Positions 4,596-10,380 of a stretch of DNA of 10,380 bases are shown piece after piece (the first letter of the stretch is position 1; each line of letters begins with the position of its first letter). Under the pieces are notes generated by a model. It was not told the origin of the DNA and did not search any database. It saw only the letters and a list, made by a program, of their open reading frames with translations. The DNA is from an archaeon (lineage in GTDB: Archaea > Methanobacteriota > Methanobacteria > Methanobacteriales > Methanobacteriaceae), in the NCBI GenBank assembly GCA_024409185.1, contig JAKSUD010000017.1, forward strand, positions 1 through 10,380, given 5' to 3'. Both the position numbers and the translations under genes were made by a program.

Positions 4596-7238
4596 ATGAT
4601 AAAAAAACAAACTAAAACATATACAAAAAAGCAAATTTATAAAAATTTGCATCCATATGTTAAAGAATGGTTTGAGAATAATTTTGAGGATTTTACACCT
4701 GCTCAAAAACAAGCTATTCCAGAAATTCATAAAGGAAATAATGTTTTAGTTTCCTCACCAACAGGATCAGGAAAAACCTTAACTGCATTTTTATCTGTTC
4801 TAAATGAACTTACAACACTTGCAGATAAAAATGAACTTGAAGATAAAGTTTATTGTATTTATATTTCTCCACTTAAAGCTTTAGATAATGATATTAAACA
4901 AAATTTAGAAGAACCTCTTGAAGAGATTGAGAAAATAGCTAAAAAACATAAAGAATCAATGGGACAAAAGTTTAAAAAAAGAGAAAAAGCACTAGGTATT
5001 CGACAAGCAGTTAGAACTGGAGATACAAGCCAATATGAAAGAAATAAAATGCTTAAAAAAACTCCACATATCTTAATTACAACTCCTGAAACATTAGCTA
5101 TTTTACTTGTAGCTCCTAAATTTAGAGAAAAATTATCTCATGTAAAATATGTTATTATTGATGAAATTCATTCACTTGCTGAAAATAAAAGAGGGGTTCA
5201 TTTAAGCTTATCTCTTGAGAGATTACATCATCTTATTGGAACTTATACAAGAATTGGATTATCAGCAACTGTTTCTCCCCTTGAAGAAGTAGCTAAATTC
5301 TTAGTTGGATATGAATATGGTGTTGAGAGAGATTGTAAATTAATTGATATAAACTACCTAAAAGAATTAGATATAAAAGTATTATCTCCTGTAGATGATA
5401 TTGTAATTGCAGAAGGAGAAGATACCAGAGTAGCTACTTATGATTTAGTTGATGAATTAGCAAGCCAACATAAAACAACCCTTGTTTTTACTAACACTCG
5501 TAGTGCAACTGAAAGATTTGTTTATAATCTTAAAAAATTATATCCTGAACATTTTAATGATAACAATATCATGGCCCACCATTCATCTTTATCAAAAGAG
5601 TTAAGACTTCAAGCAGAAAACAAATTAAAAGAAGGTAAATTAAAAGTTGTTGTATCTTCAACTTCACTTGAATTAGGAATTGATATTGGTTATATTGACC
5701 TTGTAATTCTTATTAACTCCCCAAAATCTGTTTCCAGAGCATTGCAAAGAATTGGTAGAAGTGGACACAGATTACACGAAAAGTCCAAAGGAAGAATAAT
5801 TGTTACAGATAGAGATGAACTTGTAGAATGTGCGGTACTTTTAAAAAACGCTAAAGAAGGGAAAATTGATAATATTAGAATTCCTAAAAACTGCTTAGAT
5901 GTATTAGCACAACATATTTATGGAATGAGTATTGAAAATCCATGGGATATTGATTATGCTTATGATGTAATAAGAAAAAGTTATTGTTTTAAAGATCTTG
6001 ATAAAGATGATTATGAAGATGTTTTAAGTTATATGGCTGGAGAATGGGCTGAACTCGAAGAGCGTTATGTTTACGCTAAAATATGGATAGATTATAAAAA
6101 AAAAACCTTTGGAAAAAGAGGAAAACTTGCAAGAATGTTATATTCTACAAATATTGGAACAATTCCTGACCATTCAGCAGTTCTTGTAAAATGTGATGGA
6201 GAAACTGTAGGTAAAATTGAAGAAGATTTCATGGAAAAACTTAAAAAAGGAGATAGTTTTGTTTTAGGTGGAATAACCTACAGATACAATTATAGTAGAG
6301 GAATGACAATTAATGTATCTCCTGCTTCAGGACCTCCAACAATACCTTCTTGGTATTCAGAACAACTTCCACTTGCATTTGAATTAGCTATTGATATTCA
6401 AAGATTTAGATATATCTTAGAAAGTAAATTCCAATATGGTCGTTCAAAAGAAGAAATTCTTGATTTTCTTCATGAATATCTTTATATTGATGATTATGCT
6501 GCAAAATCTATTTATGAATACTTTAGGGAACAATATGAATATGCACAAATCCCAAGTAAACAAAAATTAGTTATTGAATATTATACTGGATTTGGAGGTC
6601 GTAAGTTTGTTGTATTCCATAGCTTATTTGGAAGAAAAGTAAATGATACATTAGCAAGAGCAATAGCTTACATTGCATCTGAGAGAAATAAAAGGAATAT
6701 TACAATATCAATTACAGATAATGGATTTTATTTAAGTTCAGATGGAACAATTGGAGCTTATGAAGCATTTAAAAAATTAACCCCCTCAAACTTTGAAAAT
6801 GTATTAATAAATTCTCTTGATAAAACTGAAACTTTAGCAAGCCGTTTTAGACATTGTGCTGGAAGATCACTTATGACTCTTAGACATTATAAAGGTCAAG
6901 ATAAATCTGTAGGTCGCCAACAAGTAAGAGGAAAAATATTACTTAAATTCATTCAAGATATGGATAATAACTTCCCAATACTTAAAGAATCAAGAAGAGA
7001 AGTTGTTGAAGATTATATGGATATTAAAAATGCAAAAAGAGTCCTACAATGGATTTATGATGGTGAAATGGAAATTAAAAGAATAAATACAATTATCCCA
7101 ACACCATTTGCATTTAATCTTGTCTCTCAAGGATATCTTGATGTTTTAACTCAAAATGACAAAGCAGAATTTACTAAAAGGATGCATAAAGCAGTTTTAG
7201 ACCAGATAAAAGAAAAATTAAATGAAGAGTTTTATTAA
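4596..7238 (+). CDS. Archaeal Lhr-type superfamily 2 DNA/RNA helicase
   Basis: An 880-residue ATP-dependent helicase of the Lhr (large helicase-related) family, full length for archaeal members. Motifs in order: Q-motif region [10 protein letters not shown] (33-42), Walker A SPTGSGKT (54-61), motif Ia SPLKALDND (91-99), motif Ib TTPETL (162-167), Walker B DEIH (189-192), motif III SAT (223-225), motif [10 protein letters not shown] (295-302), motif [13 protein letters not shown] (354-365), motif [11 protein letters not shown] (384-392). After the two RecA domains come a winged-helix region and the Lhr-specific DEAD/H-associated part ([16 protein letters not shown] 583-598, [19 protein letters not shown] about 655-675). 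Lhr proteins unwind branched or RNA:DNA duplexes and are linked to DNA repair or RNA processing. No C-terminal Cys cluster is seen, which may favour the aLhr2 over the aLhr1 branch; I am unsure. The ATG at 4596 has no Shine-Dalgarno site, so a leaderless or weakly initiated message is likely. It is not obviously in an operon. Confidence 0.95.
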   Translation: MIKKQTKTYTKKQIYKNLHPYVKEWFENNFEDFTPAQKQAIPEIHKGNNVLVSSPTGSGKTLTAFLSVLNELTTLADKNELEDKVYCIYISPLKALDNDIKQNLEEPLEEIEKIAKKHKESMGQKFKKREKALGIRQAVRTGDTSQYERNKMLKKTPHILITTPETLAILLVAPKFREKLSHVKYVIIDEIHSLAENKRGVHLSLSLERLHHLIGTYTRIGLSATVSPLEEVAKFLVGYEYGVERDCKLIDINYLKELDIKVLSPVDDIVIAEGEDTRVATYDLVDELASQHKTTLVFTNTRSATERFVYNLKKLYPEHFNDNNIMAHHSSLSKELRLQAENKLKEGKLKVVVSSTSLELGIDIGYIDLVILINSPKSVSRALQRIGRSGHRLHEKSKGRIIVTDRDELVECAVLLKNAKEGKIDNIRIPKNCLDVLAQHIYGMSIENPWDIDYAYDVIRKSYCFKDLDKDDYEDVLSYMAGEWAELEERYVYAKIWIDYKKKTFGKRGKLARMLYSTNIGTIPDHSAVLVKCDGETVGKIEEDFMEKLKKGDSFVLGGITYRYNYSRGMTINVSPASGPPTIPSWYSEQLPLAFELAIDIQRFRYILESKFQYGRSKEEILDFLHEYLYIDDYAAKSIYEYFREQYEYAQIPSKQKLVIEYYTGFGGRKFVVFHSLFGRKVNDTLARAIAYIASERNKRNITISITDNGFYLSSDGTIGAYEAFKKLTPSNFENVLINSLDKTETLASRFRHCAGRSLMTLRHYKGQDKSVGRQQVRGKILLKFIQDMDNNFPILKESRREVVEDYMDIKNAKRVLQWIYDGEMEIKRINTIIPTPFAFNLVSQGYLDVLTQNDKAEFTKRMHKAVLDQIKEKLNEEFY

Positions 7239-7317
7239 AGAATTATAGAAACAAATTTATTAAATAAGCAATTTAAATAAATATAATTTTAAATAAATAT
7301 ATTAAATAAATAATAAA

Positions 7318-7331
7318 TAATGATATCATTA
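7318..7331. promoter_or_regulatory. 14-bp perfect palindrome, possible operator of the flavodoxin gene
   Basis: TAATGATATCATTA is a perfect dyad located 39 nt before the flavodoxin ATG. A TATA-like AAATATATTA lies upstream at 7295-7304, which would put the transcription start at or inside the palindrome. That is a typical place for a repressor site. The bound protein is unknown. Confidence 0.4.
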
Positions 7332-7370
7332 AAACCCGAAATCATATTTATAATAAAATGAGGTGGAAAA

Positions 7371-7871
7371 ATGAAAACATTAGTAGCTTACTATTCAAGA
7401 ACACAAAATACAGAAAAAGTAGCTAAACTAATTAAAGAAGGATTTCATGCAGATATTGAAGAAATTAAACCTGTGAAAGATTATGGTGGTCCTGTAGGTT
7501 ATGCAAGAGGAGGTTTTGAATCTGCAAGAGAAAAAACTCCTAAATTAGAAGAAAGTTTAAATAATCCTTCAGAATATGACTTAATTATAATTGGAACACC
7601 AGTATGGGCATTTACAATGGCAAGCCCAGTATTAACTTACTTAAGAGAAAATAAAGATAAATTTAATAAGGTTGCATTTTTTACAACTGCTGGAAGTAGT
7701 GGAATGGAATCTACTTTAGAAAATATGGAAAAAGAAACTAAAAAACCATTAAAAACATTATTCCTTACAAAAGTAGATATGAAAAACTATGAAACTAAAA
7801 CACAAGAATTTATTGAACAATTAAAAAATACAATTTTAGAAGAAGGAAAACAAATTACTATGTTAGACTAA
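7371..7871 (+). CDS. Flavodoxin
   Basis: A 166-residue flavodoxin-fold protein of normal length, cytoplasmic. The FMN phosphate loop is S9-RTQNT-14 after the first beta strand (TLVAYYSR). The second flavin-contacting loop is GTPVWAFTMASP (75-86), with W79 placed to stack near the isoalloxazine, and the third is TTAGSSG (105-111). It would carry electrons via FMN, as a substitute for ferredoxin or as a partner of an oxidoreductase; the partner is not in the window. The ATG has GAGGTGG (7361-7367) directly upstream. A 14-bp palindrome sits in the leader or at the start site, suggesting regulation. The DUF5518-like gene follows after 53 bp with its own GGTGA site and may be cotranscribed. A quinone-reductase-like flavodoxin is an alternative. 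Confidence 0.9.
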   Translation: MKTLVAYYSRTQNTEKVAKLIKEGFHADIEEIKPVKDYGGPVGYARGGFESAREKTPKLEESLNNPSEYDLIIIGTPVWAFTMASPVLTYLRENKDKFNKVAFFTTAGSSGMESTLENMEKETKKPLKTLFLTKVDMKNYETKTQEFIEQLKNTILEEGKQITMLD

Positions 7872-7924
7872 AACAATAAAATTAAAAAATAATAAAAATT
7901 ATTAAAATTAAAAAAGGTGAAAAA

Positions 7925-8306
7925 ATGGCTAAATGGAGCGCAGTAATTATTGGTTTTATATTAGCTATGATTGTACAAACATTCTTTGGATCATATGAAT
8001 GGATTGGATTAATCATTGTAGGGTTCATAGTCGGTTATATTGCAAAATCAGGGACACTTGGAGGATTATGGAATGCTGCTCTTGCAGGAGCATTTAGGAA
8101 CAATCGTAGGATGTATACTATTTATTTTAATAGCTACTACTGGTGGAACTTTCCTTGGAGGAATCTTTGGAGGACTTACTGGATTTACAATTTCAGGTAT
8201 TTCAAGTCTCGTTGCAGTACTTTATGAAATAATTAAATATGCATTAATTATGGGTATTGCAGGTGCTGTTGGTGGAACAATATCTAAAAAAGAAATAACT
8301 AATTAA
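7925..8306 (+). pseudogene. DUF5518-like membrane protein interrupted by a one-base insertion
   Basis: The reading frame from ATG 7925 (good GGTGA site at 7916-7920) encodes a glycine-rich multi-pass membrane protein up to F57 (TTT 8093-8095). It then runs into a frame of unrelated aromatic/basic residues ending at 8227. If A8096 is skipped, the sequence continues as GTIVGCILFILIATTGG and on to a natural end at 8306, giving a 126-residue protein with about four hydrophobic segments (roughly 5-22, 25-41, 47-72, 75-118). The composition and length fit the DUF5518 family of small archaeal membrane proteins, function unknown. The 3' part keeps its coding character with no further lesion, so this is a recent mutation, a sequencing error or, less likely, programmed +1 frameshifting. 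If not bypassed, the product would be a 100-residue protein with a wrong C-terminus. Confidence 0.75.
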
Positions 8307-8353
8307 TAGTAATAAATTATAATACCTTACTAATAAAACTGATAAAAAATCAA

Positions 8354-8369
8354 ACCGAATTTATTATAA
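8354..8369 (+). promoter_or_regulatory. Candidate BRE/TATA promoter of the multi-pass membrane protein gene
   Basis: ACCGAA (8354-8359) followed by TTTATTATAA looks like a purine-containing BRE plus TATA box. Initiation would fall near 8390, leaving a leader of about 70 nt that contains the hairpin at 8420-8442. Confidence 0.4.
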
Positions 8370-8419
8370 ATAAGAAATATAATTAAATAATATTGTAAGA
8401 CATATTAAATTAATTATTT

Positions 8420-8442
8420 GGTAAATTCTTAAAGAATTTATC
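8420..8442 (+). promoter_or_regulatory. Leader hairpin just before the Shine-Dalgarno site
   Basis: GGTAAATTCT (8420-8429) and AGAATTTATC (8433-8442) form a 10-bp stem with one G-U pair and a 3-nt loop. It ends 8 nt before the GGTGA site (8451-8455). No T-tract follows, so it is not a terminator. It could affect ribosome access or serve as a protein-binding inverted repeat. Confidence 0.5.
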
Positions 8443-8460
8443 ATTTAAAAGGTGAATTAA

Positions 8461-9009
8461 ATGGTAGATGCAGATAAAGGTAAAGATACAAAAATAAAAA
8501 ATACAAAAAGATTACCTGATATAGACTTAAAATCCTTAATTATTGGAGCAGTTATATTTTTATTCTTCCCTGTTGCAGCATATAAGCAACAAATAGATGT
8601 ATTAACTGTATTTGCAGCTATAGGTCCACTATACATAGGATATGCTGCAAGAACTAAACTTAAGGGATTTATTTTAGGTTTTGTAGCTGCAATTCCATTA
8701 CTTTATGCTACCTTTGCAGGTGCTTTAGGACCAATTACTACAACAACTACAGATATAAATGCATTCAATACTATGCTTATTATAATTTGTATATCAGTTT
8801 TAGGAATTGGTGCTTTAATCGGACTTCTTGGAGGATATCTTTATCAAAGCAGATCTAAAGCTAAAGCAGAATATGAAGCTAAAAGACCTGCAGGGTCTAA
8901 AAATAGACCAATCCCTGAGGATAAAAAAGAAAAACCTAAAAAGAAAAAACTTGAAGACACAGGTAGTGTAACTCAAAACATTGTAAACTTATTTAAACCT
9001 AGAAGATAA
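8461..9009 (+). CDS. Multi-pass membrane protein of unknown function
   Basis: A 182-residue integral membrane protein I cannot assign to a family. A charged N-terminus (1-23) precedes hydrophobic segments at about 24-40, 46-62, 68-90 and 104-127. Segment 3 is followed by a threonine run (93-97) probably on an exterior loop. The C-terminal 128-182 is a Lys/Glu/Pro-rich cytoplasmic tail ending in KPRR. The tail has a KKEKPKKKK stretch that could contact nucleic acid or acidic lipid. The ATG at 8461 follows GGTGA by 5 nt. The gene has its own likely promoter and a strong terminator, so it appears monocistronic. Its neighbour at 7925 is also a small membrane protein but there is no sequence likeness that I can see. 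Confidence 0.8.
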   Translation: MVDADKGKDTKIKNTKRLPDIDLKSLIIGAVIFLFFPVAAYKQQIDVLTVFAAIGPLYIGYAARTKLKGFILGFVAAIPLLYATFAGALGPITTTTTDINAFNTMLIIICISVLGIGALIGLLGGYLYQSRSKAKAEYEAKRPAGSKNRPIPEDKKEKPKKKKLEDTGSVTQNIVNLFKPRR

Positions 9010-9011
9010 TT

Positions 9012-9039
9012 TAATAACTAAATTAAAATTAAGTTATTA
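9012..9039 (+). terminator. Proximal weak hairpin before the main terminator
   Basis: TAATAACT (9012-9019) and AGTTATTA (9032-9039) form an 8-bp stem with a 12-nt loop directly after the stop codon. It is not followed by a T-tract and may only stabilise the 3' end. Confidence 0.35.
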
Positions 9040-9050
9040 TAATTAATAAA

Positions 9051-9091
9051 AATTCAGTTAATAATTAACTGAATTATTTTTTCTCTTTTTT
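9051..9091 (+). terminator. Strong hairpin terminator after the membrane-protein gene
   Basis: AATTCAGTTAA (9051-9061) and TTAACTGAATT (9065-9075) form a perfect 11-bp stem with a 3-nt loop, followed by a T-rich tract to 9091. It separates the plus-strand gene from convergent purP. Confidence 0.75.
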
Positions 9092-9183
9092 AAAAATTAT
9101 TTATATCACAAATTAAAAAAAATACTAGAACTTTTAAAAATAAGCAAGTAATAAAAAATAGTAAAAAAGTATTATTTATGTTT

Positions 9184-9229
9184 TAAAAAAATAAAAAAAA
9201 TAAAGTAAAATAATTAAGTAATTACTTTA
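9184..9229 (-). terminator. Terminator of purP, overlapping its stop codon
   Basis: TAAAGTAA (9201-9208) and TTACTTTA (9222-9229) form an 8-bp stem whose loop contains the purP stop (9216-9214). On the minus strand it is followed by T8-A-T7. The arrangement, with the stop codon in the loop, copies that of the chagasin-like gene at 2521-2556. Confidence 0.6.
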
Positions 9230-10305
9230 TCAAGAGCATCTTGCTCAATTGCATTTTTAATTTCTCTTGCAGTTCTTCTACCCATACTCATACCTTCACC
9301 ATATTTAAGGTAACTGTAGGAAGAACCTTCCATGAAAGTATTAGTACCACCATCAGTTCTTGCACTGGTTTCAAATACAACAACTTCAAGGTTATCATTT
9401 ACAAGAGTTTGCATACAGAATGCACCATTCAAACCTGGTTTTACAAGTTCTGCTGCACTTTTAACAAGTTTGTCACCAATATCAAATACTTGAGTAAGTA
9501 ATGACTCACGAATTACAACAGGATGGTTACCAGTTACAACATAAGATGGGCTAAGGTCAACTTCTAATTGATCTTTAGCAGGCATTCTTACAAAACCATC
9601 AATACTAGATTCATATCTACTATCCATACCCATAAGTTCAACTTCATCATTTAATGCAGAGTAGAAATAGTGGATACAATAGTTACAACCACATACATAT
9701 TCTTCAATATGTGCTTGTTCTATATCTTCATCTTCAATCCAGCCACGAGATTTCATAGCTTCGATTTTAGCATTAAATTCTTCAGGAGAAGAAGCTACGA
9801 AATATCCTCTTCCACCTCTTGCACCAGGGAATTTGACCATTACTGCTCTATCAATGTCTGCAGGATCATCATATTTATAAGGGATTCTGACATCACCATT
9901 AATAAGCAATTTTCTTTCAAGATCTCTTTCAGCTTCCCATCTTAAGATGTCTCTGTTACCAAACATAGGAACTTCAAAGATATCTTCTACATTATCTAAA
10001 CCTGCATAAGCTACAAAAGAACCATGAGGTACAACAATAGCATTCATAGCTCTAAGTTTGTCTTGAACATCATCGTTAACAATATCTGCGAATTTATCAA
10101 CCATAATAAATTCATCAGCTACATCAAAACGTTCATAAGGGATTTCTCTACCTTTTTCACAAACAATTGCAGTCCTAAATCCTTCAGCTTTAGCACCATT
10201 TAAGATGTGTAAAGAAGTATGACTACCTAAAGTTGCAATAGTAATATTATCTTTATCATAGCCATCAAGGATTTCTAAAATTTTTTCTTTACTCACTTTT
10301 CCCAT
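9214..10305 (-). CDS. purP: Formate-dependent FAICAR synthetase (5-formaminoimidazole-4-carboxamide ribotide synthetase)
   Basis: A 363-residue ATP-grasp enzyme of archaeal purine synthesis. It joins formate to AICAR using ATP, giving FAICAR, ADP and phosphate, in place of the folate-dependent PurH transformylase of bacteria. Visible hallmarks are the N-terminal substrate-binding loop GSHTSLHILNGAK (27-39), VPHGSFVAY (92-100), MFGNRDILRWEAER (114-127), the ATP-grasp lysine strand MVKFPGARGGRGYF (156-169), HIEEYVCGCNYCIHYFYS (199-216), GMDSRYESSIDG (226-237) and the metal/ATP segment FETSARTDGGTN (311-322). Length and both halves (the DUF1246-like N-terminal and DUF1297-like C-terminal parts) are complete. 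The ATG at 10305 follows AGGAGA by 7 nt. The promoter must lie in the A/T-rich sequence up to the window edge; ATATTTTTAA (minus strand, 10361-10352) is one candidate TATA. No other pur gene is adjacent, which is usual in methanogens. Confidence 0.97.
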   Translation of the reverse strand: MGKVSKEKILEILDGYDKDNITIATLGSHTSLHILNGAKAEGFRTAIVCEKGREIPYERFDVADEFIMVDKFADIVNDDVQDKLRAMNAIVVPHGSFVAYAGLDNVEDIFEVPMFGNRDILRWEAERDLERKLLINGDVRIPYKYDDPADIDRAVMVKFPGARGGRGYFVASSPEEFNAKIEAMKSRGWIEDEDIEQAHIEEYVCGCNYCIHYFYSALNDEVELMGMDSRYESSIDGFVRMPAKDQLEVDLSPSYVVTGNHPVVIRESLLTQVFDIGDKLVKSAAELVKPGLNGAFCMQTLVNDNLEVVVFETSARTDGGTNTFMEGSSYSYLKYGEGMSMGRRTAREIKNAIEQDALDKVIT

Positions 10306-10380
10306 TTTTAAATCTCCTGAAAATTATAAGTATAAATTCATATATGCTAATTAAAAATATTAACCCATAATAATAATATA

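Noticed and set aside
8040..8306. Separate small membrane-protein gene starting at ATG 8040
   Set aside because: No ribosome site, and its first 19 codons are out of frame with the upstream coding sequence; the part after 8097 is simply the 3' half of the frameshifted gene.
7239..8460. Flavodoxin, DUF5518-like and following membrane gene as a dedicated electron-transfer operon
   Set aside because: The third gene has its own promoter and leader, the second is frameshifted, and no redox partner motif is visible in either membrane protein.
9241..9945. Two plus-strand open frames inside purP (9241-9501, 9670-9945)
   Set aside because: Ser/Thr/Phe-rich antisense translations of purP; no start signals.

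Overview
The window is a strongly AT-rich stretch of archaeal chromosome. It looks like a methanogen of the order Methanobacteriales, most likely Methanobrevibacter; the related AT-rich genus Methanosphaera is not excluded. The main reasons are a purP gene for the archaeal formate-dependent FAICAR synthetase, a large archaeal Lhr-type helicase, Shine-Dalgarno sites of the GGAGGT/GGTGA type, A/T-rich TATA-like promoters, T-rich terminators, and small membrane or secreted proteins typical of methanogens. There is no rRNA, tRNA, CRISPR array, transposase or phage gene. This reads as core chromosome with a few lineage-specific surface or membrane genes.

Layout. Positions 1-347 are non-coding and lead into a TTG-started membrane-anchored protein (348-1463: zinc ribbon, charged repeat linker, one membrane helix, exterior PsbP-like domain). 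A hairpin/T-tract terminator follows. Next is an omega-amidase-like nitrilase (1616-2458). Convergent to it, on the minus strand, is a secreted chagasin-like (I42) protein, whose start is best placed at a rare ATT codon (2907). Upstream of that, also on the minus strand, is a HEAT/TPR repeat protein (3022-3870). A perfect 41-bp direct repeat lies between these two, and one copy contains the stop codon of the HEAT gene. A small unrecognised secreted or anchored protein (4136-4393, minus) lies between two similar terminator-like hairpins. The plus strand then carries the Lhr-type helicase (4596-7238), a flavodoxin (7371-7871), a DUF5518-like membrane protein interrupted by one extra base (7925-8306), and a multi-pass membrane protein of unknown function (8461-9009) followed by an 11-bp hairpin terminator. 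purP (9214-10305, minus) closes the window.

The genes do not form one pathway. purP (purine synthesis), the omega-amidase (nitrogen/2-oxoacid repair), the helicase and the flavodoxin each have their own housekeeping role. The surface theme (zinc-ribbon/PsbP protein, chagasin-like protein, small secreted protein, two integral membrane proteins) is suggestive but nothing visible links them functionally. I found no convincing new multi-gene system. The best leads are local: the single-base frameshift, the ATT start, the 41-bp repeat, the stranded terminator hairpin between divergent genes, and two regulatory-looking inverted repeats.
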